Shown here one piece after another: positions 27,987-38,493 of a stretch of 64,000 bases of DNA. Within the stretch, counting starts at the first letter, position 1. Each line of letters begins with the position of its first letter. A program made the position numbers and the translations under genes. The stretch lies in contig NZ_LAQU01000006.1 of assembly GCF_000970345.1 (NCBI RefSeq), positions 124,001 through 188,000 of the forward strand, in the 5' to 3' direction. Origin of the DNA: Robbsia andropogonis (GTDB lineage Bacteria > Pseudomonadota > Gammaproteobacteria > Burkholderiales > Burkholderiaceae). Under the pieces are notes generated by a model that saw only the letters and a list, made by a program, of their open reading frames with translations, was not told the origin of the DNA and made no database searches.

Positions 27987-29630
27987 TCAAGCGTAGACGA
28001 TCTTGAACGCACGGCCCACGCGGGTCCATTCGGCCGCTTCGCGCGCGAGGTTCAATTCGGTCATCGGATGTGCATCGACCCACTCGCGCGGCAACGCCAA
28101 TTCATAGCCTTGACGCGTGCGGCGCGCCCGTAGCGTGGGCAAAGCATCGTCGGTACGACGCCGCGACAGCAGGACAGCCGTACGCAGGCAGAACAACCAG
28201 TCCCAATCGATGTCACTGGACGCCTGGAACTTGCCAAGCTTGCCGATATGCCCGAGCAGCAATGTCGCCAACCGCTGCTGGTCCGTGCGCGAGAAACCCG
28301 GCATGTCGGCATTGCTGGCGATATACGCGGAATGCTTGTGGTAGCCACCATGACCGATCGACAGGCCGATCTCATGCAGCGACGCCGCCCAACCTAAAAA
28401 AGTCCGGCCAACCTCACGCGGCGAGTCGCCATAGTCCACATTGCCATTGCCGCCATGTCCGTTGCCCGAAGCCACCGTGGCCGCAAGATTGTCGCGATCG
28501 TCGGCGGTGGCCTGTCGACGCGCCTTGGCTTCCTTGCCTTTCGATTCTTTCGGCGACGCTTGCACTTCGTCCTCGAAGAACTGATCAAGCAGCGCCGTGG
28601 ACAGTGCGCCAATACGTGCCGCCTGACGCCGGTCCACCGCATAGCGCTGCATGAACGACTCTACAGTCACCGCGCGTACGTCCTGCTTCGCGCCGCGCCC
28701 CATCAGGTCGTACAGCACGCCTAAACGCAACGCGCCGTCGGTGACGTCAGCGTAGTCGATGCCCAGTTCCTCGAAAACACCAATCATGATGGACAAGCCA
28801 CCGGGCAGCACCGGCACCCGATCCGGCTTCAAACCGATCAGCTTGGCATTGGTAGCGCTGCCGGCTTTCACCAGCGCGCGCCGCAACCGCTCCAGACCAT
28901 TGCGGGTAATCCCATGACTGATACCACTGTCATTGAAGCCGTTATCCTCGATCAACTCCGCAAGCGCCCGCGCGGTGCCGGACGATCCGATCGACTGCTC
29001 CCAACCGGCATCGCGATAGATATGTCCGATCAACTCGATTTCACGTCGCGCGGCAAGGATGGCCTGATGCATCGCTGCTTCAGTCACCACGTCGTCGGCA
29101 AAATACAGCCGGCTGTGACTGACGCAACCGATATATAAGCTCTCCATCAGAAGAGGCTCGAACTCCCGACCAATGATGAATTCCGTCGATCCACCACCAA
29201 TATCGACAACGAGACGCTTGTCGGGCGCCGGCGGCACCGTATGTGCGGCGCCGGCATAGATCAGCCGGGCCTCTTCGCGACCGGCAATGACTTCGATCGG
29301 AAATCCAAGCGCCTTATGCGCCCGGTCGATAAATTCATTTGCATTCTTTGCAACCCGCAACGTATTCGTTGCAACCGCGCGGACCCGCTTATGCGGAAAA
29401 CCGCGCAGGCGTTCGCCGAAACGCTCCAATGCTTCCAGGCCACGCCGCTGCGCGGCTTCATCCAAGATCTTGTCGGTCGTCAGCCCCGCGCCCAACCGAA
29501 CGGGTTCACGCATGGCATCAATCTGCTGAATCTGACTGCCCGCCGCAGTCGTCTCCACGCGACCGACAATCAGCCGAAAGCTGTTCGAGCCCATGTCGAC
29601 CGCTGCCAACAAGGTGGGGTTATCCGCCAT
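27987..29630 (-). CDS. ppx: Exopolyphosphatase (Ppx/GppA family)
   Basis: It removes terminal phosphate from inorganic polyphosphate (and perhaps from pppGpp). At 547 residues it has the actin-like ASKHA folds: AAVDMGSNSFRL (11-20, phosphate binding), RAVATNTLRVAKN, GREEARLIY, VVDIGGGSTEFI, and GSSGTARAL. The C-terminal HD-like part has HEIGLSIGHGGYHKHS. A 50-residue insertion rich in Lys, Glu, Asp, Gly and Asn (about 355-405) interrupts the C-terminal domain and is not usual. The start is the ATG at 29628-29630. It diverges from ppk1, whose product makes its substrate. Confidence 0.93.
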   Translation of the reverse strand: MADNPTLLAAVDMGSNSFRLIVGRVETTAAGSQIQQIDAMREPVRLGAGLTTDKILDEAAQRRGLEALERFGERLRGFPHKRVRAVATNTLRVAKNANEFIDRAHKALGFPIEVIAGREEARLIYAGAAHTVPPAPDKRLVVDIGGGSTEFIIGREFEPLLMESLYIGCVSHSRLYFADDVVTEAAMHQAILAARREIELIGHIYRDAGWEQSIGSSGTARALAELIEDNGFNDSGISHGITRNGLERLRRALVKAGSATNAKLIGLKPDRVPVLPGGLSIMIGVFEELGIDYADVTDGALRLGVLYDLMGRGAKQDVRAVTVESFMQRYAVDRRQAARIGALSTALLDQFFEDEVQASPKESKGKEAKARRQATADDRDNLAATVASGNGHGGNGNVDYGDSPREVGRTFLGWAASLHEIGLSIGHGGYHKHSAYIASNADMPGFSRTDQQRLATLLLGHIGKLGKFQASSDIDWDWLFCLRTAVLLSRRRTDDALPTLRARRTRQGYELALPREWVDAHPMTELNLAREAAEWTRVGRAFKIVYA

Positions 29631-29887
29631 AAAATCGTCTTCGATCCGCAATGAGGGGGCTGACCTGGCGCGACGTGCGCCGCGCCAAGACCTGCCGAGG
29701 TGGCGAATTTTGCCATGTTAGCCAGACACGCGCTTGCTGCAAAGCCCTGTCCATCGCCACGCACCGTGGACAGCCGTCGTGGCAGGGGTCGGTGTACTCG
29801 TTCGTGCAGCCGCGCACCGAGCGCGGTACCACGGCAATCGACTGCCATCGAGTGCGCCGCACGCATGCAAACGCGCACCCAATATGA

Positions 29888-29916
29888 CAGTCACATCACC
29901 GTCATATTATTGACAT
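29888..29916 (+). promoter_or_regulatory. Pho box (three 11-bp-spaced repeats) upstream of ppk1
   Basis: Plus strand: 7-mers CAGTCAC (29888-29894), CCGTCAT (29899-29905) and TTGACAT (29910-29916), each separated by 4 bases. Orientation is toward ppk1. An AT-rich stretch (29921-29936) follows where a -10 is expected. Confidence 0.72.
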
Positions 29917-30050
29917 CAGAATATGTAAAAATATATGCATCGGCAATTCCCGACGGCGCGCGGACCCGCTCGATCACATACGACTTAGACAAAACCGTCT
30001 TGTCGGTCCCGTACGCTGCATGCCATTCTTAAACGCATCAACTTCGTGCG

Positions 30051-32306
30051 ATGCCGCGTCTTTGCCATTTTCACGCAGAGGCACACCCGGTACGCCACGG
30101 GGATGATCCTACAGCACGACTTATGGCGCCCACCGATGCATCCGCTCCCCTCCCCCCGTCGAGCTTCGACGAAGAATTGACCACCGAAAGCGCCGCCGCG
30201 CCCCGCACCGCCGTACTGGCAACCGGTATTCGCGTACGCAGAGGCAGTTCGCACTATCCGTTGCTGAACCGTGAACTGGGCGTGCTGGCATTCAACGAGC
30301 GTGTCCTGGCGCAGGCGGCGGACCCAGCGGTACCGCTGCTCGAGCGCCTGCGCTTCCTCTGCATCACCAGCAGCAACCTCGATGAGTTCTTCGAAGTCCG
30401 GATGGCGGGACTGCAGGAGGAAATGCGCGACACACCGGGGCTGATGACCCCTGACGGCATGTCGATGCAGCAAGCATACACGGTGATTGCGGAGCGTGCG
30501 CACCGTCTGGTGAAACGCCAATACTCGATGCTGCACGATACCGTGCTTCCGGCGCTAGGCAAGGAAGGCATCGTTTTTCACGAGCCGGAATCGTGGAACG
30601 CCGAACAAACGGCATGGGCGCAGCACTATTTCCATACCGAACTGACGCCGGTGCTGACGCCCATCGGCCTCGACCCGGCGCACCCGTTCCCTCGCGTCTT
30701 GAATAAGAGCTTGAACTTCGCCGTGGAACTGGCCGGCAAGGATGCATTCGGACGTGACGCCGTGCTCGGCATCGTCCAGGCGCCGCGCGTGCTGCCGCGA
30801 CTGGTGCGCATGCCGACGGAACTGTCCGGACATCCATATGGATTCGTGCTGCTGAGCAGTTTCATGGAGCGCTTCGTGGGAGACCTGTTCCCCGGTCTGG
30901 AACTGCGCAGTTGCAATCAGTTCCGCGTCACACGTAATAGTGAACTGTTCGTGGACGAGGACGAGATCACCGACCTGCGCGTCGCCTTGCAGGGTGAGCT
31001 GAGCGCACGGCATTTTGGCAGCCCGGTAAGGCTGGAAGTGTCCGCGGACACGCCCGCCGAACTGCTGCGCCGCCTGCGAGAGGAATCCGGTCTGTCGGAC
31101 CGCGATTGCTACCGGGTGGATGGTCCGGTGAATCTGGTTCGTTTGATGCAACTTCCGGATCTGGTGGACCGCCCCGACCTGAAGTTCGTACCGCACGTGC
31201 CGGCTTCGCCGCAATTGAATCCGCCCACGGCCACGCTGTTCGATGCGATCGATCACGGCGATATCCTGCTGCATCACCCATATGAAAGCTTCCAACCGGT
31301 GCTGGAATTGCTGCTGCAGGCGGCAAAAGATCCGCACGTGGTTGCCATCAAGCAGACCATCTATCGCACTGGCAGCGACTCGGCGCTGATGGATGCGCTG
31401 ATGCTCGCCGTGCGCAATGGCAAGGCTGTTACTGTGGTCGTGGAACTACTCGCGCGTTTCGACGAGGAAACCAATATCAATTGGGCAGAGCGCCTCGAAC
31501 AGGCCGGTGCCCACGTCGTCTACGGCGTGGTGGGCCACAAATGCCATGCGAAGATGATCCTGATCGTGCGCCGCAGCACGATCAATGGGCAGGCGACGCT
31601 GCGCCGTTATGTCCATTTGGGCACCGGGAACTATCACCCGAAAACGGCGCGCCTCTACACCGACTTCGGTCTGATGACCAGCCATCCGGGCCTCTGTGAA
31701 GACGTTCACCATGTGTTCCAGCAGTTGACCGGGATCAATGGCCAGTTGTCGCTGAATTATCTTTGGCAATCGCCGTTCACACTGCACACGAAGCTGGTGG
31801 AAGCGATTAACCGCGAAGCGGACGCAGCGCGCGCGGGCCGCAAGGCGCGGATCGTCGCCAAGATGAATGCATTGCTGGAACCCACGACGATTACCGCGCT
31901 GTACGAAGCATCGATGGCAGGCGTGAAAATCGATCTGATCATCCGCGGTGTCTGCTCACTGCAGCCCGGCGTGCCGGGATTGTCCGAGAACATCACCGTG
32001 CGATCGATCATTGGCCGGTTCCTCGAACATCATCGCATCTATTATTTCTATGCCGATGGTGCCGAGGACGTGTTCCTGTCCAGCGCCGACTGGATGGATC
32101 GCAATTTCTTCCGCCGCGTCGAGGTCGCGTTCCCGATACTGGATCGCCGGTTGAAACGGCGCGTGATCGCCGAAGGGCTCTCTGCTTTTATTGGCGATAA
32201 CCAGAACGCCTGGGTCATGCAAAGCGACGGCGAATATCACCGCCGCCGCCCCGGCAAAACCACGCGCAGTGCGCAGCTGAGTTTGCTGCAGAAGTTCTGC
32301 GTTTGA
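30051..32306 (+). CDS. ppk1: Polyphosphate kinase 1
   Basis: It polymerises the gamma-phosphate of ATP into polyphosphate, at or near the inner membrane. The homologous part begins at YPLLNRELGVLAFNERVL (about residue 68) and continues through ITSSNLDEFFEVRMAG, VLTPIGLDPAHPFP and the phospholipase-D-like catalytic domains, with the phospho-acceptor His in YVHLGTGN and a second conserved region DWMDRN. The ATG at 30051 gives 751 residues; ATG 30123 gives 727; neither has a strong ribosome site and the first 65 residues are unconserved. It is under a Pho box, and ends 22 bases from phoR (convergent). Confidence 0.95.
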   Translation: MPRLCHFHAEAHPVRHGDDPTARLMAPTDASAPLPPSSFDEELTTESAAAPRTAVLATGIRVRRGSSHYPLLNRELGVLAFNERVLAQAADPAVPLLERLRFLCITSSNLDEFFEVRMAGLQEEMRDTPGLMTPDGMSMQQAYTVIAERAHRLVKRQYSMLHDTVLPALGKEGIVFHEPESWNAEQTAWAQHYFHTELTPVLTPIGLDPAHPFPRVLNKSLNFAVELAGKDAFGRDAVLGIVQAPRVLPRLVRMPTELSGHPYGFVLLSSFMERFVGDLFPGLELRSCNQFRVTRNSELFVDEDEITDLRVALQGELSARHFGSPVRLEVSADTPAELLRRLREESGLSDRDCYRVDGPVNLVRLMQLPDLVDRPDLKFVPHVPASPQLNPPTATLFDAIDHGDILLHHPYESFQPVLELLLQAAKDPHVVAIKQTIYRTGSDSALMDALMLAVRNGKAVTVVVELLARFDEETNINWAERLEQAGAHVVYGVVGHKCHAKMILIVRRSTINGQATLRRYVHLGTGNYHPKTARLYTDFGLMTSHPGLCEDVHHVFQQLTGINGQLSLNYLWQSPFTLHTKLVEAINREADAARAGRKARIVAKMNALLEPTTITALYEASMAGVKIDLIIRGVCSLQPGVPGLSENITVRSIIGRFLEHHRIYYFYADGAEDVFLSSADWMDRNFFRRVEVAFPILDRRLKRRVIAEGLSAFIGDNQNAWVMQSDGEYHRRRPGKTTRSAQLSLLQKFCV

Positions 32307-32328
32307 CGGCTTGCGTCGGGCGGACCGC

Positions 32329-33711
32329 TCAGGCGAGCGGACGTGAATGGGGGACGTCGATCGCGGCATCCAGCTCCCCCATGTCGTCGTCGGTATCGTC
32401 CTCGATGAAGGCGTTCATCAGCACAGTCCGGTGCCGGGGAAAGTGCACGGCGAACTGACTCCCACGTCCCACCTGACTGCGGATGCTCAGGCGCGCTTCA
32501 TGGCGCTGCAATACGTGCTTGACGATCGCAAGTCCCAGCCCTGTCCCCCCCGTCCCGCGTGAACGACTCCGGTCCACGCGATAGAAACGTTCGGTCAACC
32601 GCGGAATATGTTCAGCCGGAATGCCGATACCGTCATCGGTTACCGTAAACACCCCATAGCCATCCTCGGCACGCCAGGAGACGTCGATGACGCCCCCTTC
32701 CGGGGTGTACCGCACGGCATTGCTGACCAGGTTGCCAAACGCGCTCGCGATCTCGTTTTCGGCACCGGTGATGCCCACGGTCGGGTCGATGTCGAGATGG
32801 ATCGTATGCTTGCCGCCGGACAAGCCGATGGCTTCATCCCGCAAATGCTGCGTCAAGGTGCGAACGTCCACTCGCTGGTCGCCCGGCGGCTTCGGATCGC
32901 CCTCGATATGCGCCAGGACCAGCAGGTCATTGACGATGTTCTGCATACGCAGCGACTGCTGCTCCATCAAGCTGAGGTATCGGGCACGGTCCGCTTCACT
33001 CAACGGCAACTCCCGCATCGTCTCGAGAAAGCCCGACAGCACGGTGAGCGGCGTTTTCAACTCGTGCGACACGTTGGCGACGAAGTCGCGGCGCATCGAA
33101 TCCGTGCGTTCCAGCTTTGTCACGTCCTGCGAGATCACGACCTTGCGCTGGTCCCCATAAGGCAGCACCTGGACAGACAGGATTTTATGAAATTTGCGGC
33201 CCATCCCACTCATCCGCAGATCCATGCCCTCCCGTGGCGAGCCGATATATTGAATGAACTCCGGCTGCCGTATCAGATGGGTGATGTGCTGGCCGACATC
33301 CCGCTCGGCGTCCACGCCGAAATGGCGCTCGGCATTGGCATTGCACCACTCTATGCGCTGTTCCCGGTCGAGCAGGATGATGCCGTTCGGCGAGACCTGA
33401 ATCGCCTCGATGAAACGCGTGTGCTGCGCCTCGATATCGCGAACCTGTTGATACCACCGCTTGGAGAAACGAAACAGCCGATAGTAAATTTCGCCCCAGA
33501 CGCCCGGCGCGCTCGGCACCGTGCCGTAGGCGGGCTTATCCAGCAGGCGCCACAGGCGCTGTGCCTGGTACGTGGCGAAAGCCCAGTGCAGCAGCATGCC
33601 GACAACGCCCAGGGCCAGCCCCGCGGTGATGCCGAATACCACACTTATCACGCCGATCAGCAGCAGAAACAGCACCAGCGACGCCGTCGCCCGCGCCCAG
33701 ATCACATTCAT
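32329..33711 (-). CDS. phoR: Phosphate-sensing histidine kinase PhoR
   Basis: It senses phosphate status through the Pst transporter and PhoU, then phosphorylates PhoB. The 460 residues contain two membrane helices (about 8-30 and 33-48) with almost no periplasmic loop, a PAS domain (about 95-200), the HisKA dimerisation segment with His216 in VSHELKTPL, and the ATPase domain with NLVSNAVRYTPEG, DDGIGIP and GTGLGLAI. A 30-residue acidic C-terminal tail (DDTDDDMGELD) is extra. The start is the ATG at 33709-33711. It follows phoB by about 170 bases and is the last gene of the pst-pho operon. Confidence 0.95.
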   Translation of the reverse strand: MNVIWARATASLVLFLLLIGVISVVFGITAGLALGVVGMLLHWAFATYQAQRLWRLLDKPAYGTVPSAPGVWGEIYYRLFRFSKRWYQQVRDIEAQHTRFIEAIQVSPNGIILLDREQRIEWCNANAERHFGVDAERDVGQHITHLIRQPEFIQYIGSPREGMDLRMSGMGRKFHKILSVQVLPYGDQRKVVISQDVTKLERTDSMRRDFVANVSHELKTPLTVLSGFLETMRELPLSEADRARYLSLMEQQSLRMQNIVNDLLVLAHIEGDPKPPGDQRVDVRTLTQHLRDEAIGLSGGKHTIHLDIDPTVGITGAENEIASAFGNLVSNAVRYTPEGGVIDVSWRAEDGYGVFTVTDDGIGIPAEHIPRLTERFYRVDRSRSRGTGGTGLGLAIVKHVLQRHEARLSIRSQVGRGSQFAVHFPRHRTVLMNAFIEDDTDDDMGELDAAIDVPHSRPLA

Positions 33712-33881
33712 ATTGTCGCTCCGAAAACAACAAACGCGCGGAAGCACGGCCGAAGCCGCCTCTTCCGCGCGCCTTGAGGAGCAGCGCCGCCTGCAACATC
33801 CGCCCGGTGCGCTGGATATCCTGCGCACCCGGCGGCGATCACCGGGGCTCCGACTGCCTCCAAACGCCTGGCCGTATTGTA

Positions 33882-34622
33882 TTACGCGTGTTTGGACAGC
33901 CTGTAACCGCTGCCGCGCACCGTCTCGATCATCAAGTCGCAACCCGCCGGCTTCAGCGCCGCGCGTAGCCGCTTGATGTGGACATCCACGGTCCGTTCCT
34001 CGACAAACACATGGTCGCCCCAGACGCGGTCAAGCAGCTGGGTGCGGCTATGCACGCGCTCCGGATGCGTCATCAGGAAGTGTAGCAGGCGGAATTCCGT
34101 TGGCCCCAGCTCCAAGCGGATATCTTCGTTCAGCTCGACGCCGTCCGCGGCAACCTCGCCGGCAATGGCAAGCCGCTTGGCGCTGACGCGGTGCGTCGTC
34201 GGATCCAGACGCAGGCCGTTGATCGCCACCACATCCTCGGTCAATTGCGGCGCGCGACGGCGCAATACCGCCTTGATGCGCGCCATTAATTCCTTAGGCG
34301 AAAACGGCTTGGTCACATAGTCGTCGGCACCGGTCTCCAGTGCCGCTACCTTGTCGGCTTCTTCCCCGCGTGCCGTCAGCATGATCAGCGGAATGCTGCG
34401 GGTACGTTCATCCATGCGCAACTCACGCGCAAACGCAATGCCGGATTTTCCCGGCAGCATCCAATCGAGCAGGATCAGATCCGGTAGCACATCGCCGATC
34501 AGATGCTGCGCCTGCTCGGCGTTATAAGCACGTATCGCGTAATGGCCGGCATGCTCGAGGTTGACGGCGATCAGTTCCGAAATCGACGGCTCGTCTTCGA
34601 CGACAAGGATACTGCTGGGCAT
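33882..34622 (-). CDS. phoB: Phosphate regulon response regulator PhoB
   Basis: When phosphorylated it binds pairs of TGTCA-type repeats (Pho boxes) and recruits sigma-70 polymerase. The receiver domain has Asp10-Glu11, phospho-acceptor Asp53 in [12 protein letters not shown], and the Lys in [10 protein letters not shown]. The winged-helix domain (about 130-240) keeps [18 protein letters not shown] and the recognition helix [14 protein letters not shown]. About 17 residues are inserted at 149-166, in the beta-hairpin before GPTEF, compared with the E. coli protein (246 against 229 residues). The likely targets are the four Pho boxes in this window. Confidence 0.97.
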   Translation of the reverse strand: MPSSILVVEDEPSISELIAVNLEHAGHYAIRAYNAEQAQHLIGDVLPDLILLDWMLPGKSGIAFARELRMDERTRSIPLIMLTARGEEADKVAALETGADDYVTKPFSPKELMARIKAVLRRRAPQLTEDVVAINGLRLDPTTHRVSAKRLAIAGEVAADGVELNEDIRLELGPTEFRLLHFLMTHPERVHSRTQLLDRVWGDHVFVEERTVDVHIKRLRAALKPAGCDLMIETVRGSGYRLSKHA

Positions 34623-34757
34623 GTTGAAAACTCTCCTGGGGAAACCCTGCTGGCGACACAGGTCAACTACACAGCGGCGGATATGAATTCACCGCCGTCA
34701 ATCGCGCGCCGCTCGCAGGCCTGCTGGAAACACCACGTCGGCACACACGTGATCCGA

Positions 34758-35468
34758 TCAGCTCAACGCTTCGCGCTCCATCGTCTCGCGCGGCATATGG
34801 CGCACATCGGTGCCCTTGACGATGTAGATGATCAGTTCGGCGATATTCTTTGCATGATCGCCAATCCGTTCAATCGCTTTTGCGACAAACAGGTAATCCA
34901 GTCCGACCGAGATCGTCCGTGGATCTTCCATCATATACGTGGCCAGCTTGCGTACAAAGGCATCGAATTCGCTGTCGATGGCCTTGTCATCACGGACAAT
35001 CTGCAAGGCGGCGTTGATGTCCAGGCGCGCAAACGCGTCCAGCACATTGTGCAGAATCGACGCCGCCATTTCACCTGATAGGCGAATTTCGGCGGTATTG
35101 ATCGCACGGCCCGCGCCGTCGTCGATGATCCGCTGCGTCCGCTTGGCGACTTTCTGCGCCTCGTCACCGGCACGCTCCAGATTGGTGATCGCCTTGGAAA
35201 CCGCCATAAGCAGTCGTAAATCACGAGCAGCGGGTTGTCGACGCGCAATGATGTCGTTGCATTGCTGGTCGATTTCCACTTCCATCTCATTGACACGGCG
35301 TTCGGCCGTGGCAACGTGACGTATGGCGGTTTCATTGTAGTTATTCAATGCATCCATCGCGTTGACGATCTGCGACTCCACCAAGCCGCCCATTTCGAGA
35401 AGCTTGGAAGACAGCAAGTTCAGATCGGCATCGAACTGGCTGGAAAGATGTTGTTTTTCCTGTGGCAT
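34758..35468 (-). CDS. phoU: Phosphate transport regulator PhoU
   Basis: PhoU links the Pst transporter to PhoR and keeps the regulon off when phosphate is ample. The 236 residues form two three-helix bundles with the repeated metal-binding acidic patterns ERRVNEMEVEIDQQC and IDSEFDAFVRKL, preceded by QFDADLNLLSSKLLEMGGL. The start is the ATG at 35466-35468. It lies 50 bases after pstB and 135 before phoB. Confidence 0.96.
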   Translation of the reverse strand: MPQEKQHLSSQFDADLNLLSSKLLEMGGLVESQIVNAMDALNNYNETAIRHVATAERRVNEMEVEIDQQCNDIIARRQPAARDLRLLMAVSKAITNLERAGDEAQKVAKRTQRIIDDGAGRAINTAEIRLSGEMAASILHNVLDAFARLDINAALQIVRDDKAIDSEFDAFVRKLATYMMEDPRTISVGLDYLFVAKAIERIGDHAKNIAELIIYIVKGTDVRHMPRETMEREALS

Positions 35469-35518
35469 GGCCCGTCCTATTGGGTTGTGACGCTATCGGA
35501 ACCGCACGACTGGCGGTA

Positions 35519-36367
35519 TCAACCGAAACGGCCGGTGATGTAGTCTTCCGTCTCACGGCGCTGCGGCTTCACGAAAATCTTTTGCGTTTCGCCGAACTCG
35601 ACCAGTTCCCCCAGATACATATAGGCCGTGTAGTCGGAACAACGCGCCGCTTGCTGCATATTGTGAGTAACGATCACGACCGTATAGTCGTGCTTCAATT
35701 CGTCGATCAGTTCCTCGATACGGCCGGTCGAGATTGGGTCCAACGCGGAGCATGGCTCGTCGAGCAACAAGACTTCGGGGCGCACCGCGATGCCACGTGC
35801 GATACACAAACGTTGCTGTTGGCCGCCGGACAGGCCGTAACCGCTTTGTTGCAATTTATCCTTTACTTCGGTCCAAAGCGCCGCTTTTGTCAGAGCCCAT
35901 TCCACGCGATCGTCCATCTCGCTACGGCTGAGCTTTTCGAACATCCGTACGCCGAACGCGATGTTTTCATAAATCGACATCGGAAACGGCGTCGGTTTTT
36001 GAAACACCATGCCGACGCGCGCGCGCAGCAGGGAGATATCCATCGACGTGGTCAGCAGGTTCTCGCCGTCCATCATGATCTCTCCCTCGGCGCGTTGCTC
36101 CGGGTACAGCGCGTACATCCGATTAAACGTGCGCAACAGCGTGGACTTGCCGCAGCCGGACGGACCGATGAAGGCCGTTACCTTCTTTTCCGGGATATCC
36201 AGCGCTATATGCTTCAACGCATGGAAACCGCTGTAGTAGAAGTTCAGGTCGCGTACCTGAATCTTCGCGCGGCCGCGCATGGCGGCTGGATTCGGGCTTG
36301 GCGCGGACAACGTCGCCACATTGTCTGCGTGCTTCGTCGCTATATCGCTCGTTTGAACAATTGCCAT
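35519..36367 (-). CDS. pstB: Phosphate ABC transporter ATP-binding protein
   Basis: The cytoplasmic ATPase of the high-affinity phosphate importer. The 282 residues have Walker [10 protein letters not shown], the Q-loop [12 protein letters not shown], signature LSGGQQQR, Walker [13 protein letters not shown] and switch His in VTHNMQQA. About 35 variable residues precede the domain. The ATG at 36365-36367 is preferred; a TTG 12 bases earlier is in a good position to AGGA and cannot be excluded. It follows pstA by 22 bases. Confidence 0.97.
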   Translation of the reverse strand: MAIVQTSDIATKHADNVATLSAPSPNPAAMRGRAKIQVRDLNFYYSGFHALKHIALDIPEKKVTAFIGPSGCGKSTLLRTFNRMYALYPEQRAEGEIMMDGENLLTTSMDISLLRARVGMVFQKPTPFPMSIYENIAFGVRMFEKLSRSEMDDRVEWALTKAALWTEVKDKLQQSGYGLSGGQQQRLCIARGIAVRPEVLLLDEPCSALDPISTGRIEELIDELKHDYTVVIVTHNMQQAARCSDYTAYMYLGELVEFGETQKIFVKPQRRETEDYITGRFG

Positions 36368-36389
36368 GATGGTCAACACCTATCCTTGT

Positions 36390-37289
36390 TTACTTTTTCC
36401 GCGTAATCAGACGCGCGGCAACGTTCAGGGCGAGCACGCCGAGCGTGATCAGGAAGACACCGGCCCATGCCAGCGACTGCCAGTCAGCGAACGGACTCAT
36501 CGCGAACTGGTATATCGTGACGGGCAAACTGGCCATCGGCTGCATCAGGCTGGTGCTGAAGAACTGATTCGACAGTGCCGTGAACAGCAGCGGCGCCGTT
36601 TCACCGGCGATCCGCGCCACCCCCAGCAGCACCCCGGTGATAATCCCGCCGATCGACGCGCGCAGCGTGATCGAACCGATCATCTTCCACTTCGGAATCC
36701 CCAGCGCGAACGACGCTTCCCGCAACGCCACCGGAACCAGGTTCAGCATGTTCTCGGTCGTGCGGATGACGATCGGAATCTGCAGCAGCGCCAGGGCGAT
36801 GACACCGGCCAGGCCGCTGAAATGGCCCATCGACGCCACGACAATCGCGTAGACAAACAGACCGATCACGATCGACGGCGCGGACAGCAGCACATCGTTC
36901 AAGAAGCGCACCAGGCTAGCCAGCCAACTGGCGCGACCGTATTCGGCAAGGTAGATGCCGGCCATCACGCCCAGCGGCGTGCCGATCATCGTGGCCACGC
37001 CGACCATCTCGAAACTGCCAACGATCGCGTTCGCCAACCCGCCGTCACCGGAATTCGGCGCCGGTGTCGATTGGGTGAACAGGTTGATGCTCAACCCACG
37101 CAAACCGAGGTGAATCGTCGTATAGAGAATCCACAGCAGCCACAGCAGACCAAAGGCCATTGCCAACAGGGACAGGGTCAGCGCCATGCCATTGACACGA
37201 CGGCGCTTGGCTTGCAGCCTTTCCTTGATGATCGCATCGCGTTGTTCGCGCGCTTGGGGACGTTGCAGACTCATCGATTGATCGCTCAC
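36390..37289 (-). CDS. pstA: Phosphate ABC transporter permease PstA
   Basis: One of the two membrane subunits of the phosphate importer. The 299 residues have about six helices and the family elements [23 protein letters not shown], and the EAA-like cytoplasmic loop [17 protein letters not shown] that contacts PstB, followed by [14 protein letters not shown]. Its ATG overlaps the pstC stop by 4 bases (ATGA), so the two permeases are probably translationally coupled. Confidence 0.96.
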   Translation of the reverse strand: MSDQSMSLQRPQAREQRDAIIKERLQAKRRRVNGMALTLSLLAMAFGLLWLLWILYTTIHLGLRGLSINLFTQSTPAPNSGDGGLANAIVGSFEMVGVATMIGTPLGVMAGIYLAEYGRASWLASLVRFLNDVLLSAPSIVIGLFVYAIVVASMGHFSGLAGVIALALLQIPIVIRTTENMLNLVPVALREASFALGIPKWKMIGSITLRASIGGIITGVLLGVARIAGETAPLLFTALSNQFFSTSLMQPMASLPVTIYQFAMSPFADWQSLAWAGVFLITLGVLALNVAARLITRKK

Positions 37290-38302
37290 TTGCGGCCCTC
37301 TTGTTTTTGCAGACGCAACAGCATCAGTTTCGACAACGCCAGCACGATGAACGTGATGACGAATAGAATCAGACCCAGCTCCATCAGCGCCGACGTATGC
37401 AAACCTGGCTGTGCTTCGGCGAATTCATTCGCCAGCGCTGACGTAATACTGTTCCCTGGCGCGAATAGCGAGACGCCGGAAAACATGTTCGTGTTGCCGA
37501 TAACAAACGTCACCGCCATCGTCTCACCCAGCGCGCGGCCGAGACCCAGCATCACGCCACCGATCACGCCGGTCTTCGTGAAGGGCAACACCACTCGCCA
37601 CATCACTTCCCACGTCGTGCAACCGATGCCATACGCCGATTCCTTCAGCAGCACCGGCGTCACTTCGAACACATCGCGCATCACGGCAGAGATGTAGGGA
37701 ATGATCATGATCGCCAGGATCACGCCGGCGCACAGCAGGCCGATCCCGATCGGTGGCCCCTGGAACAATGCGCCGACAATCGGCAGACCGCCCAGCAGAT
37801 GCTTCAATGGCAACTGGAACCATGTCGAGAAGATCGGGGCGAAGACCAGCAGCCCCCACATTCCATAAACAATCGAAGGAATCGCGGCGAGCAGTTCGAT
37901 CGCGATACCCAGCGGGCGACGCAGCCACGCCGGCGACAGTTCCGTCAGGAATAACGCGATGCCAAAGCTCACCGGCACTGCAATGACCATCGCGATCACC
38001 GACGTGATGATCGTGCCGTAGATCGGCACCAATGCGCCGAACTGCTGGTTCGGCGGGTCCCATTCGCTATTGACGAGGAAACTGAAACCGAACTGGCGCA
38101 GCGACGGCCAGGATTCAATCACGAGCGAAACGATGATGCCGCCCAGCAGCACCAACGTGATCAAGGCGCTCGCCCGTGTCAGCAGGCCGAAGACCACGTC
38201 GCCAAACTGACCAGGTGCACGCGGCGCCGCCAACGATGCGCCCGGCGGCATCGCGCCGGAATCGGCGCCGCCTTGAGACGCTGCGGAAGAGATATCTGAC
38301 AT
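37286..38302 (-). CDS. pstC: Phosphate ABC transporter permease PstC
   Basis: The other membrane subunit of the phosphate importer. The 338 residues have a Ser/Ala/Pro-rich N-terminus (about 1-35), then about six helices with [38 protein letters not shown], and the EAA-like loop [18 protein letters not shown], then [19 protein letters not shown]. The start is the ATG at 38300-38302. It is separated from pstS by an unusually long gap of 359 bases that holds a Pho box and terminator on the other strand. Confidence 0.96.
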   Translation of the reverse strand: MSDISSAASQGGADSGAMPPGASLAAPRAPGQFGDVVFGLLTRASALITLVLLGGIIVSLVIESWPSLRQFGFSFLVNSEWDPPNQQFGALVPIYGTIITSVIAMVIAVPVSFGIALFLTELSPAWLRRPLGIAIELLAAIPSIVYGMWGLLVFAPIFSTWFQLPLKHLLGGLPIVGALFQGPPIGIGLLCAGVILAIMIIPYISAVMRDVFEVTPVLLKESAYGIGCTTWEVMWRVVLPFTKTGVIGGVMLGLGRALGETMAVTFVIGNTNMFSGVSLFAPGNSITSALANEFAEAQPGLHTSALMELGLILFVITFIVLALSKLMLLRLQKQEGRK

Positions 38303-38438
38303 GATGTCGAGTCGCGATGGCACAAGTGCCCGAGGGCACGATGGCAAACGAAATCAAACCGATTCGCTTGCCGTCCGAAGAGCTAACACTTCACCACTCG
38401 CCGACAGCATGCGACGCCAGGGACGATGGCCATTACCA

Positions 38439-38467
38439 TAGTCACCCTCATGTCACCAAACTGTCAT
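38439..38467 (+). promoter_or_regulatory. Pho box (three 11-bp-spaced repeats), opposite strand in the pstS-pstC gap
   Basis: Plus strand 7-mers TAGTCAC (38439-38445), ATGTCAC (38450-38456) and CTGTCAT (38461-38467) with 4-base gaps. It points right, away from pstC, toward the 3' end of pstS; no plus-strand gene follows. A -10-like TACATT sits at 38482-38487. Confidence 0.72.
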
Positions 38468-38493
38468 CGAATGGCATTGGATACATTTAAGGG

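Noticed and set aside
36366..37697. A 443-codon plus-strand frame across pstA and pstC
   Set aside because: Pure shadow of the two permease genes; composition is rich in Arg, His and Gln as expected from reversed membrane-protein codons.
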